Assembly: GCF_021390545.1 (NCBI RefSeq)
Contig: NZ_JAJUWR010000015.1
Coordinates: forward strand, 1 to 64,000
Reading direction: 5' to 3'
Length of the DNA stretch: 64,000 nucleotides
From: Algoriphagus sp. AGSA1
GTDB lineage: Bacteria; Bacteroidota; Bacteroidia; Cytophagales; Cyclobacteriaceae
Of the stretch, positions 10,132-19,300 are shown piece after piece. The notes under the pieces were generated by a model. That model was not told the origin of the DNA and searched no databases. It saw only the letters and a list, made by a program, of their open reading frames with translations. The translations under genes and the position numbers were made by a program. Within the stretch, counting starts at the first letter, position 1. Every line of letters begins with the position of its first letter.

Positions 10132-11457
10132 TTGGAAATCACACAAGACAAGCATTCAACAAATGAAGCTTCTATTAAAATTAAATTAAACGAAGCAGAT
10201 TACCAACCTAAGGTTGACGCAAAACTGAAGGACTTTGCTAAAAAGTCTAACATCAAAGGATTCAGACCTGGCAAGGCTCCTATTTCTATGGTGAAGAGCA
10301 TGTACGGCACTTCTGTGCTTGCAGAGGAAATCAACTCCATACTTAGTGAGTCCTTGAACACTTACTTAAAGGAGCAAACATATAAAATCCTAGGTGACCC
10401 ACTTCCTCAGGATCCAAAAGATTCTATTGACTGGAAAACCCAGAAAGATTTTGAATTTGATTACAAAATCGGATTTGTAGAGTCGGTTGACCTTACACTT
10501 GATTCAAAGATCAAAGCGACAAAATACACTATTAAAGTAGATGACAAACTGGTCAATGAGACTTTGGACAATCTTAAGTCCCAGTATGGAAACAGCACCA
10601 ATCCAGAAGTAAGTGAAGAAGGTGACCGTATCTACGGAGACTTAAAAACTACTGAAGGCGACTTTGAAAAGACTGTTTCCCTTGACTTGACCAAAATCAC
10701 TAAGAAGCTTGCAGGCAAGTTCATCGGCGTAAGTAAAGATGCTGAGATAGGATTCGAGGCAAAAGAAGTGAAAAAAGGCCAGTGGGAAGAGGCGTTCGGT
10801 CTAAGTGAGGAAGAGTCAAAGGGCATTGAAGGCGCACTGACTCTTACTGTGAAAAACATCAACAGGACAGAAACCGCTGAAATGAACCAGGAATTCTTTG
10901 ACAAGATCTTCGGGCCAGACCAGGTTTCATCAGAAGAGGAATTTATCACAAAAGTACGCGAGACGCTTCAAGCCAACTACGACAAAGAATCCAAGGTATT
11001 TACTGAGGAAGAATTGAAGAAGGTACTGACAGGAGCGGCTAAAATAGACCTTCCTGAGACTTTCTTAAAAGAGTGGCTTTTGATAGCCAACGATGGCAAA
11101 GTAACAGAAGCGGATATAGAAAAGGAATTTCCGATTTACGCCAGACAGTTGACTTGGTCTCTGATTTCCAACGAAATCGCCACTAAGAACGAAATTAAAG
11201 CAGAGCATGAAGAAGTGATCGAAAAAACCAAGCAAATGGTACGTGAGCAATTTGCTGCTTCTGGCCTTGGTTCTCAGATGGAAGACAGCATGGATATGTT
11301 TGTGGACAACTACCTAAAAGGTGAAGAAGGCCAGAACTATATGAACATGCTCACTTCAATTCAAAATGAAAAGGTGCTTGCTTTTGCCCTGGATAAAATC
11401 AGCGTAAAAGAAAAGGATATTACTATCGATGAGTTTAAGGAACTTTTAGATAAGTAA
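10132..11457 (+). CDS. tig: Trigger factor (ribosome-associated chaperone and prolyl isomerase)
   Basis: The 441-residue protein matches Bacteroidota trigger factor. Its N-terminal ribosome-binding domain carries the signature loop KGFRPGKAPISMV (about residues 40-54), which docks at the tunnel exit, followed by a divergent middle domain and a helical C-terminal domain. The start codon is TTG. An in-frame TGA lies only one codon upstream (10126-10128) and no ATG gives the conserved N-terminus EITQDKHSTNEASIKI. A terminator follows, then clpP and clpX on the same strand, the common tig-clpP-clpX order. Confidence 0.95.
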   Translation: MEITQDKHSTNEASIKIKLNEADYQPKVDAKLKDFAKKSNIKGFRPGKAPISMVKSMYGTSVLAEEINSILSESLNTYLKEQTYKILGDPLPQDPKDSIDWKTQKDFEFDYKIGFVESVDLTLDSKIKATKYTIKVDDKLVNETLDNLKSQYGNSTNPEVSEEGDRIYGDLKTTEGDFEKTVSLDLTKITKKLAGKFIGVSKDAEIGFEAKEVKKGQWEEAFGLSEEESKGIEGALTLTVKNINRTETAEMNQEFFDKIFGPDQVSSEEEFITKVRETLQANYDKESKVFTEEELKKVLTGAAKIDLPETFLKEWLLIANDGKVTEADIEKEFPIYARQLTWSLISNEIATKNEIKAEHEEVIEKTKQMVREQFAASGLGSQMEDSMDMFVDNYLKGEEGQNYMNMLTSIQNEKVLAFALDKISVKEKDITIDEFKELLDK

Positions 11458-11474
11458 TTTGCTTAAATCATCAT

Positions 11475-11503
11475 AAAAAAGCTCTTTGTAAAGGGCTTTT
11501 TTT
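11475..11503 (+). terminator. Terminator after trigger factor
   Basis: AAAAAAGCTCTTT pairs with AAGGGCTTTTTT around a short loop, with a U-rich 3' side. Its T-run merges with the TATTTTTG box that may start clpP. Confidence 0.7.
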
Positions 11504-11510
11504 ATTTTTG
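11503..11510 (+). promoter_or_regulatory. Candidate -7 box for clpP
   Basis: TATTTTTG fits the Bacteroidota -7 consensus TAnnTTTG, 22 nt before the clpP ATG. A TTTG lies at 11485-11488 but at a shorter spacing than usual, so the -33 element is uncertain. The location inside the tig terminator tail would give clpPX its own transcription start. Confidence 0.4.
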
Positions 11511-11532
11511 CTTACCACAACAAACTCGAAAG

Positions 11533-12207
11533 ATGATTAACAAAGAAGAATTCAGAAAATACGCCATACATAATCAGGGCGTAAGTGGCACTGCGTTTGA
11601 CCAGTACACCCAGCATATTGAAAACATGACTCGCTCTGTAATCGAAGAGCGACCTCAGAATTTCAGAGAGATTGATGTATTCTCCAGATTGATCATGGAC
11701 AGGATCATTTTCCTGGGAACAGGGGTAGATGATCATATTGCAAATATTATCGTGGCACAGCTTCTTTTCTTGGAATCTGTAGATTCAAAGAAAGACGTGT
11801 TGCTTTATGTAAATAGTCCGGGCGGATCAGTCACTGCCGGACTAGGTATTTATGACACGATGCAGTTCATTAGCCCTGATGTGGCTACCATCTGCACTGG
11901 CATAGCGGCTTCCATGGGAGCTGTACTGCTTGCTGGCGGAGCTGCTGGCAAAAGATCCGCATTGAAGCATTCCAGAGTGATGATTCACCAGCCATCCGGC
12001 GGGATGCAGGGAAAATCTACAGATATGGAGATCTCCTTGAAGCTTATACTATCTATGCGGGAGGAATTGTATGGGATTTTAGCGCAGCATACTGGCAAAA
12101 CGCCGGAAGAGATAGAGAAAGATTCCGAACGGGATTATTGGCTTAGGGCCCAAGAAGCCAAAGCTTATGGTCTTATCGATGAAGTATTAGTTAAAAAACC
12201 AAAATAA
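11533..12207 (+). CDS. clpP: ATP-dependent Clp protease proteolytic subunit
   Basis: ClpP is the serine peptidase core of the Clp protease. The catalytic serine lies in [14 protein letters not shown] and the histidine in [10 protein letters not shown]. The [12 protein letters not shown] turn that shapes the active site is also present. The 224-residue length is normal for Bacteroidota. Its stop overlaps the clpX start by one base (TAATG), so ClpP and ClpX are made together. Confidence 0.97.
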   Translation: MINKEEFRKYAIHNQGVSGTAFDQYTQHIENMTRSVIEERPQNFREIDVFSRLIMDRIIFLGTGVDDHIANIIVAQLLFLESVDSKKDVLLYVNSPGGSVTAGLGIYDTMQFISPDVATICTGIAASMGAVLLAGGAAGKRSALKHSRVMIHQPSGGMQGKSTDMEISLKLILSMREELYGILAQHTGKTPEEIEKDSERDYWLRAQEAKAYGLIDEVLVKKPK

Positions 12208-13433
12208 TGGCTCAAGTTACCTGCTCATTTTGTGGTAGAAACAAGAAAGATGTGGATCTAATGGTGTCAGGCATTTCTGCACACATTTGTAATTTCTGCA
12301 TCGAACAGGCACACATGATTCTCGGCGAGGAAGACAAAGCCAAGAAACCCGGAAGTGCAAAACCAAAAATAAAGCTAAAAAAACCAAAAGAACTTACTGA
12401 GTATCTGGATCAATATGTGATTGGTCAGGAAGACGCCAAGAAAGTCTTGACTGTTGCAGTTTACAACCACTACAAGCGGCTTTTCCAAAAAGACGAGAAT
12501 GATGATGTGAAGATTGAAAAATCAAACATCATCATGGTAGGTGATACAGGCACGGGCAAAACGTATCTCGCTAAAACACTCGCTAAAACACTTGAAGTTC
12601 CCTTCTGCATAGCTGATGCGACCGTATTGACTGAAGCTGGGTATGTAGGGGAGGATGTGGAAAGTATCTTGACCCGATTACTTCAGGCAGCCGACTATAA
12701 TGTAGAAGCTGCCGAGCGCGGAATCGTCTATATTGATGAGTTGGATAAAATTGCCAGAAAATCAGACAACCCCTCCATCACACGGGATGTGAGTGGGGAA
12801 GGCGTTCAGCAGGCGATGCTGAAGCTACTAGAAGGCACTGTAGTCAATGTCCCACCTCAGGGCGGCAGAAAACACCCAGATCAAAAGATGATAGCAGTGA
12901 ATACTGAAAACATACTATTTATCTGCGGAGGGGCATTTGATGGTATTGCAAGACACATCGGTAAAAGATTGAACACCCAGCCTATGGGATTCAGCAAAGC
13001 TGCCGCTGATGCAGTAGCAGACCGGGAAAATCTGCTCCAATATGTCACCGCACAGGATCTGAAGGCTTTTGGACTGATTCCAGAATTGATCGGAAGGCTT
13101 CCTGTCTTGACCCATTTAGACCCATTGCATGCGGATGCATTAAAAAGGATCCTAACCGAACCTAAGAATGCTTTGGTTAAACAATATGCGAAACTGTTGA
13201 ATTACGAAGGTGTTACTGTCACTTTTGAAGACAGCGGGCTGGACTTCATTGTAGAAAAAGCAGTAGAATTCAACTTGGGGGCAAGAGGGCTAAGATCAAT
13301 ATGTGAGGCGATCATCACTGATGCCATGTATGATATTCCATCTGACGACTCGATCAAAGAACTGGTAATTGACGAAAAATACGCCCAGGAGAAGTTTGAT
13401 AAGTCGAAATTCAAACGGCTTCAAGTGGCATAA
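12207..13433 (+). CDS. clpX: Clp protease ATP-binding subunit ClpX
   Basis: ClpX is the AAA+ unfoldase that feeds substrates to ClpP. The N-terminal zinc-binding domain is intact ([11 protein letters not shown] and HICNFC, residues about 5-32). Walker A ([12 protein letters not shown]), Walker B ([11 protein letters not shown]) and the arginine-finger region follow. The 408-residue length is typical. The start overlaps the clpP stop by one base, and the gene ends at a shared terminator with convergent lpxB. Confidence 0.97.
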   Translation: MAQVTCSFCGRNKKDVDLMVSGISAHICNFCIEQAHMILGEEDKAKKPGSAKPKIKLKKPKELTEYLDQYVIGQEDAKKVLTVAVYNHYKRLFQKDENDDVKIEKSNIIMVGDTGTGKTYLAKTLAKTLEVPFCIADATVLTEAGYVGEDVESILTRLLQAADYNVEAAERGIVYIDELDKIARKSDNPSITRDVSGEGVQQAMLKLLEGTVVNVPPQGGRKHPDQKMIAVNTENILFICGGAFDGIARHIGKRLNTQPMGFSKAAADAVADRENLLQYVTAQDLKAFGLIPELIGRLPVLTHLDPLHADALKRILTEPKNALVKQYAKLLNYEGVTVTFEDSGLDFIVEKAVEFNLGARGLRSICEAIITDAMYDIPSDDSIKELVIDEKYAQEKFDKSKFKRLQVA

Positions 13434-13438
13434 ATCCG

Positions 13439-13471
13439 AACCCTGCTTTTATTTAAGGCAGGGTTTATTTT
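13439..13471. terminator. Terminator between convergent clpX and lpxB
   Basis: AACCCTGC (13439-13446) pairs with GCAGGGTT (13458-13465) around a 11-nt loop, followed on the plus strand by a T-rich tract. It ends clpX, and the lpxB stop codon lies at its edge. It may work in both directions. Confidence 0.75.
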
Positions 13472-14586
13472 TTGTCTATGCTTTCCAAAATCAGTCCTGC
13501 CGCTTTATCCGAAGCACTACATTCCCCGACTTCCTCTCTGATCAAATCATACCCTTGGAGCATCTGACCTTTGTAAACCTGATCACTTAACATCTGTTGT
13601 AGTTCAGCTTTGAGATTAGGGACAGAAAAATCATCTTGGATCAGTTCCTTTACCACTTCCTTGTCAGCGATGAGATTCACTAAGGAGATGAAAGGGACAC
13701 GGATTAGTTTCTTCGCAATCGCATATGAAACGGCACTTGTCCGATACACCACCACCTGCGGCACCCTAAAGAGAGCTGTTTCCAAAGTAGCGGTACCTGA
13801 AGTAACCACTGCCGCAACAGCATGGGAAAGCAAATCATAGGTCTGATCATAAACCACCCGAATCCCGGCATCAACACCTCGCCGATAGCTCTCCTCACCA
13901 AGATCCTTTACACCTGCGATTACAAACTGTGCATTTGGAAACTCCTTCACCAAAGCAACCATTTTATCAAGCATGGAATTGATTTCCTGCTTTCTGCTTC
14001 CCGGCAGTAAGGCAATGATGGGTTGGTAGCTCAATTCATTTTTCTGAAAGAAGAATTCATGAGGCTTGAATTTAGAAATCTCATCTATAAGTGGATTTCC
14101 GACATAATGAACCTCCATCTCGTATTGTTCAAAAAACTTAGGTTCAAAAGGTAAAATACTATAAATCTGATTGGTAATAGCTTTTAGTTTTAAAGCTCTC
14201 TTCTGATTCCAGGCCCACACTTTTGGTGGGATGTAATAGTGAACAGGTATATTGTTCTCTTTGGCAAAGGCAGCGATTTTCATATTAAACCCACCATAAT
14301 CCACCAGTATCACTGCATCTGGCTTGAAAGAAAGAATGTCCTTCTTGACTAGTTTCAGATACTTCAAAACCTTACGAAACCCCAATGCCACTTCCAAAAA
14401 ACCCATCAGCGCTACTTCGGCATAATCAACCGCCAAATCCACTCCGGCTTCTGCGGAATACCTCCCTCCCATCCCACGAATTTTCATATATGGACTTTGG
14501 GCTTTCAACGCTGCCACCAAGTTGGAGGCATGGAGATCACCAGAGCGCTCACCGGAGATGATGTAGAGTTTAACAGGGAAAGTCAA
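13465..14586 (-). CDS. lpxB: Lipid-A-disaccharide synthase
   Basis: LpxB joins UDP-diacylglucosamine to lipid X to form the lipid A disaccharide on the inner face of the inner membrane. The N-terminal SGERSGDLHASNLVAALK motif, YGGFNMKIA and the later ALLPGSRKQEI and SGTATLETALF blocks are characteristic. The 373-residue length is normal. It is the only lipid A gene seen in the window, and its upstream neighbour is a four-helix-bundle gene that may be inserted. Confidence 0.96.
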   Translation of the reverse strand: MTFPVKLYIISGERSGDLHASNLVAALKAQSPYMKIRGMGGRYSAEAGVDLAVDYAEVALMGFLEVALGFRKVLKYLKLVKKDILSFKPDAVILVDYGGFNMKIAAFAKENNIPVHYYIPPKVWAWNQKRALKLKAITNQIYSILPFEPKFFEQYEMEVHYVGNPLIDEISKFKPHEFFFQKNELSYQPIIALLPGSRKQEINSMLDKMVALVKEFPNAQFVIAGVKDLGEESYRRGVDAGIRVVYDQTYDLLSHAVAAVVTSGTATLETALFRVPQVVVYRTSAVSYAIAKKLIRVPFISLVNLIADKEVVKELIQDDFSVPNLKAELQQMLSDQVYKGQMLQGYDLIREEVGECSASDKAAGLILESIDKK

Positions 14587-14597
14587 ATTTAGAATTT

Positions 14598-14625
14598 GTA
14601 AGTGGTAAACAGTAAGTGGTATGTT
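14598..14625 (+). repeat. Heptad repeat array, left flank of the four-helix gene
   Basis: Four 7-nt units read GTAAGTG, GTAAACA, GTAAGTG, GTATGTT. A matching array in the opposite orientation lies at 15073-15100, so the pair forms an inverted repeat around the four-helix-bundle gene. I know such short-period arrays from Bacteroidota intergenic regions, but their function is not established to my knowledge. Confidence 0.6.
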
Positions 14626-14656
14626 AGGGTACCTAAGAGATAAATCTAACGCAAAG

Positions 14657-15052
14657 TTACTTTTTTGCTATTGTACAAAACAAAGGATCTTTAGACATCA
14701 TGGCATTAAGCTTTTGATTAATGGTCTCACATGACTTGACTATCAAATCTCTTTCCTGAACACTGGCTAATTCGCAGTCAAAAGCAACTTCAATCCAATC
14801 TTGGGTTTCATATTGCTCAGCATCTGAGTCTGTAAGCTTAGCAATAAAATGATTAACATATCTCCTTCTGGCCCAACTTTCAGCAATCTGCGCGCCAACG
14901 GATCTTGACGACCTTCTAATTTGATCAGTTAATGAATACTTTTCCTCCAAAGGGAAGTTCTTTGAAATCAAATACACATCCTTTGCCAACTGTCTCGACA
15001 ACTTATACACATCAAGCTCATAGTAAAAATTAACGTATGCCATTATATTCAT
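14657..15052 (-). CDS. Four-helix-bundle protein (23S intervening-sequence protein family)
   Basis: The 131-residue protein is nearly all helical. It carries the family pattern ELDVYKLSRQLAKDVYLI, then YSLTDQIRRSSRSVGAQIAES and NHFIAKLTDSDAEQYETQDWIEVA, as in the IVS/S23-type four-helix-bundle proteins. These form pentameric bundles and occur in 23S rRNA intervening sequences and scattered in Bacteroidota chromosomes. The related Avd protein serves diversity-generating retroelements, but no reverse transcriptase or template repeat is present here. The gene sits between inverted heptad arrays, suggesting it moves with them. Its cellular role is unknown. Confidence 0.85.
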   Translation of the reverse strand: MNIMAYVNFYYELDVYKLSRQLAKDVYLISKNFPLEEKYSLTDQIRRSSRSVGAQIAESWARRRYVNHFIAKLTDSDAEQYETQDWIEVAFDCELASVQERDLIVKSCETINQKLNAMMSKDPLFCTIAKK

Positions 15053-15072
15053 GGATTTAGTAGAAACTACAG

Positions 15073-15100
15073 CATCAACTACTTACAACTCACGACTTAC
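15073..15100 (-). repeat. Heptad repeat array, right flank of the four-helix gene
   Basis: On the minus strand four units read GTAAGTC, GTGAGTT, GTAAGTA, GTTGATG, 21 nt before the start of the four-helix gene. The array is the inverted partner of 14598-14625. Confidence 0.6.
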
Positions 15101-15108
15101 CAATAAAA

Positions 15109-15528
15109 CTAGTCCCCGTAATATTCCACGAAATTGCGTGGCGTTTCATATAGCGTAAGCTTGTGCAGACCACCACGAGTGGTTATCTCGTTCACAGCTG
15201 GCTGAAGGATTTTCCAAAACTCCATGATAAGGTTTTCACAGCTCGCCAGTTTTCCTTGCATAAAATCCACATCTATATTGAGGTTTTTATGGTCCACTTT
15301 ATCAATTACCAGCTCCCGAACGATGGTACTGAGCTTTTTCAAATCCACCACAAACCCAGTTTCTGGATCAGGAAGCCCCTTTACCATGACGATCAACTCA
15401 AAGTTGTGGCCATGCCAATTCACATTGGCACAGGGACCAAATACCTCCACATTTTTCTCATCCGACCAGTTCGGGTTCCACAGTTTGTGAGCTGCATTAA
15501 AGTGTTCTTTTCGGCAAACGTAGATCAT
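15109..15528 (-). CDS. queD: 6-carboxy-5,6,7,8-tetrahydropterin synthase (QueD type)
   Basis: This 139-residue protein of the 6-pyruvoyl-tetrahydropterin synthase fold converts dihydroneopterin triphosphate to carboxytetrahydropterin, the second step to queuosine. Zinc-binding histidines are seen in HFNAAHK and NWHGHNF. The catalytic cysteine is in GPCANVNWHGH, and DLKKL and the late glutamate (LYETPRN) are in place. The next enzyme, QueE, is encoded at 27606-28232. A pterin-biosynthesis role is less likely given that partner. Confidence 0.9.
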   Translation of the reverse strand: MIYVCRKEHFNAAHKLWNPNWSDEKNVEVFGPCANVNWHGHNFELIVMVKGLPDPETGFVVDLKKLSTIVRELVIDKVDHKNLNIDVDFMQGKLASCENLIMEFWKILQPAVNEITTRGGLHKLTLYETPRNFVEYYGD

Positions 15529-15604
15529 AGCATTCTGAAATTCGGGGCAAAGTTAGCCAAAAAGTAACTATTTATCGAAAGTTGCCAAGGGATTAAGGAT
15601 ATGA

Positions 15605-15627
15605 AAAAGGCCCGAACTATGTCGGGC
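15605..15627 (-). terminator. Terminator after the subtilase partner gene
   Basis: On the minus strand GCCCGA pairs with TCGGGC over a 6-nt loop, followed by CTTTTTC. It lies 18 nt after the stop of the 15645-16343 gene and closes the subtilase unit. Confidence 0.7.
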
Positions 15628-15644
15628 TTGTCGGTGAATATGTT

Positions 15645-16343
15645 TTAGGTGTCGTTAAGTTTCTGAAAGAAAACCATAAGGTGATCCTCCCTGCTCAGAT
15701 CAAGCTTATTTTCCTTAATCAACTCCTTAGCCCTTGCCTGATCTTCCTCACGTAAAGCTTTCAGCACACTTTTCGTTTTATTTTTGACTGACTGGACATT
15801 TTCATTGGAATCTATTAAGAAAAAATTTTCTTCAAACACAAACATCTTTCCTGGGCTTGGCGCATAGCTGTTCACCGGTGGGGTGATTAAATCTGAATAA
15901 TACTTACGGACTAGGGTATATTTCTTGCCTTCAGCGATCACATTCACCAAATCATTTGACCCCACTCCCTTGACCATGTCAAAACCTTTTTTAAAGAGCA
16001 AATTTGGCAAAACCCCTTCCTGACCAGTTGCCATCAAAATAGAAGGGCGCTGTAAAACAGCATATTCCACATAATCTTTGTCTAAGTAAATGGTGTTGCC
16101 CGCCTCATTAATAACTTCCAGTTCATTGTCATGCACATTGAATCTATATGCCACATCCTCTTTTAGGCCGGCATTAGTGGTCCCAATATCTGCCTTGGCC
16201 CAATCTTGGAATAGGTAAGGAGACCCTTCTATCCCAGTATAACTAGTGATTCTCGCAGGAACACCATTCATATTGACATTAGAGATTTGTGCCACCGCAA
16301 ACTGGGCAACCAGCATAATGGCTGCTATCAATAACCTTTTCAT
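15645..16343 (-). CDS. Secreted protein of unknown function, coupled to the subtilase
   Basis: I do not recognise this 232-residue protein. It has a signal peptide (MKRLLIAAIMLVAQFAVAQ) and a mainly beta middle. A lysine- and glutamate-rich helical tail (KNKTKSVLKALREEDQARAKELIKENK) follows. Its ATG overlaps the subtilase stop by one base (TAATG), so the two are made together. A periplasmic partner, inhibitor or chaperone of the peptidase is possible, but nothing in the sequence shows which. Confidence 0.8.
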   Translation of the reverse strand: MKRLLIAAIMLVAQFAVAQISNVNMNGVPARITSYTGIEGSPYLFQDWAKADIGTTNAGLKEDVAYRFNVHDNELEVINEAGNTIYLDKDYVEYAVLQRPSILMATGQEGVLPNLLFKKGFDMVKGVGSNDLVNVIAEGKKYTLVRKYYSDLITPPVNSYAPSPGKMFVFEENFFLIDSNENVQSVKNKTKSVLKALREEDQARAKELIKENKLDLSREDHLMVFFQKLNDT

Positions 16344-19300
16344 TATAGTTTAATTAACTTCTTGTACAATTTTAAGTTGTTTGTCTGAATTTGAAGAATG
16401 TAAACACCTCTTGGCCCATTTAAGTCTAAAGTGGCCTCCATTTCCAATTCGCTTTTAGAAAGTTCTTCTACTAAATATTCTCTACCTGCCATATCGATTA
16501 CTTTAAATTCAAGGTTCCCTATATATTCATTGCTGATAGAGATATTCAATCTACCTTCCGTTGGGTTGGGGCCTATAAATATCCCTAAACGCCCAAGCTC
16601 TACCTCTTGATCAGGGATCGCTGAAATCACCACTGGGTCAGAAATCCTATTACAGCTACCGGAGAATATAGCAACCTGATACAGGCCATCCTCTAGTGCT
16701 TCAAAACTTCTGGAAGTAGCTTCTGATATGGGAGCTCCATTTTTATACCATTGATAGGATGAGCCTGGCTGCTGGGAAGTAAGCACACTTCCATTGATTA
16801 CGATGACTGGCTTCAACAACTCATTTCCAGCTACTGTAATCACATTATCAAAGTCTGTGAACCCCTGATCGTTGGAAACTCTCAGCGTGACCAAATAATC
16901 GCCCGGAGCATCGAACACAAAGAATGGGTTTTCCAGCGAAGAAGTTCCTAGTCCTCCAAAATCCCAGGCATAAGAGGAGATGGATCCCTCACTTAAATTC
17001 TCAAAGTTTACCGCAGCACCTACACAGGTAAATGAGGCTGCGAAATTCGCAAAAAGCACGTCTGCGCAATCTTGCTGCAGCCAGCCTGAAGAATTGATAA
17101 CTGTACTAGAGACTCCCAAGTTGATAATAGCATCTCCTTGCAAATCCAAATTCGAAACAGAGATATTTTCAAAGCAATATTTCTTGTATTGATCATGGAT
17201 CAATACTCCCTTGGCAGTTGCATTCAGAAGTGAAGGAGCCGAAGAGGTAGCGGTAGCCAAAATATTATCCGTTACTGTGAGTTGGCCGGTGGCTCCCAAA
17301 TTCAAGGTAGTGGCAGGGCCAATTTCCAAATCAGAGACTTCCACCAAAGGTACGGCAATGATCACTTCTGAATTCTTAACAGCAAGCGAATTAATCCCGT
17401 CGCTTAATAGTCTTAAAGAACCTGAATTTACCTGGAGGCTGGCAAAGTTGACTCCTGCTTCATTTTTCAGTGACCCTAAAGATCCATCAAACCTAATGGA
17501 TATGCCTTCTTTCAAAGTAGCCGTGGGATCCACTGCCAATGTCTCAGTAAATGAGATTTCCTCAATCTTTCCGCTAATCGATCCAGCTCCTGTCATGGAA
17601 AGAGAGTTTAAATCAAGCTTACTTTGAGTCACCGACACATTTGCTGCATCTATGGCCATTTTATCCAACTGGTCGGCATCTATAATCTCCCAGTTTCCTT
17701 GGGCAAAATTCATTGACAAATTTTCCAATACAGCGGCTCCTAACTCCACTAGTTGCTTGTTAGCCCCTTCATTGGAAAATAAAATGGTTCCGTTTTTTAT
17801 AGTGGTAAATTGATTGCTTACACGGAAACCATTGGAAGTGAACAACTGCTTACCATTCAAATCGAAACTCACAAGTTGGTTTCCGAAAAGATTCACACTA
17901 AACGCACTGGCATTTACCGGGAAATCCACCGTTTTGACCGCCGCATCCGCCCCTTCAAATACTACTCTTGTAATTTCCGTTGGAATCTTGTTTGCTGGTG
18001 CCCCTCCTGAAGAAAGTGACCAATTGCTTCCGGAATTCCAGTTTCCAGTGGCTCCCCCAATCCAATAAAGTGTCTCTTCAGCACCATCAAGGGTACCTGC
18101 TTTCATCACCAGCGAAAAATCCTGTGATGAGTTGACAAGTTCTTTCTTATGGGTAACTCGCACTGTATATTTTTGTGATTTGGGAGAAGAAATCAGAATC
18201 TGCTCTACATTATCCCTAAAGTTATCTTTGTCTTGGGCAGCCCTGGCATTAGGACCGGAAGCGGGATCAAGTGTCCAAGGAAAATAACTTACACCTTGCT
18301 CATCCGTAATCCGCATATCCAGGTCGTTCACCAACATGAGATCTTGAGGGTCAAGAGATGCGCTCACAGGAGTACCTGAAGGATCCGTCCAGGCTATAGT
18401 TATCCGTATAGGCGTGACCCCATCAGATACAAAATCAAACTCATACGTTTCTCCGTTAGTAAGATTTAGCTCTCTAATAATCTCAGAAGTACCATTTTCA
18501 CTTAAAATAATATTGCCAGCGGCTTCCGCATCAAGCAAGCCCCAACCATATATATAATCAGGTCCGTTGTGTTGACCAGCTTCTTTTGTGGTATTGAGAG
18601 CCAAAGCTTTCAGCGTAGATGCCCACATAAACCTACCTGAGTTTCGCTGGCTGTAGAGCTGCTGAAGCAATAAAAGTGAGCCGCTCACATTGGGGGCGGC
18701 CATGGACGTGCCGCTCAAAGTAGCATAGGCATCCGTCACACCACCATCGGCGATTGCAGAGCTAAACACATTTACACCCATACCCACTAGATCAGGTTTG
18801 ATACGCCCATCATCAGTTGGCCCCCAACTTGAAAAATTGCTCATATTCACAGAAGAAGACCCAGTATAATCAGGAACGTTACTCACTGCCCCGACCGTAA
18901 TAACATTTTTAGCGACACCTTCCGGTCCGATCGTATCATCAGGGCCATCAGGATCCCTGCTACCGTCCCCGCTATCACTACGGTCATTACCGGCAGCCCA
19001 AACCACAGTGTAGTAAGGTTTAGAAAATATCAAATCATCCAGTCCTTTGCTTTTGGAAGAGTAAAACCCGAATCTATAGTCCTCATCAGGATCTATACTG
19101 GGATTACCTGCCCATGTCCATACATTACTGGAGTTACGGTACCAACCCAGCACTACTCCATAGGAATGGTTGGATACCAGATGCCCACCAGGTTTGGTGA
19201 CCGGATCATAGGCATTGTTATTCATTTTAGACAAGTCACTTTCCCAGTTGAATGCCCATCCTGTAGCCTCCGAAGCCATACCCTTGGCATTGTCCCTAGC

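Noticed and set aside
14657-15052. Diversity-generating retroelement, suggested by the Avd-like four-helix protein
   Set aside because: No reverse transcriptase, template repeat or variable repeat is present anywhere in the window.
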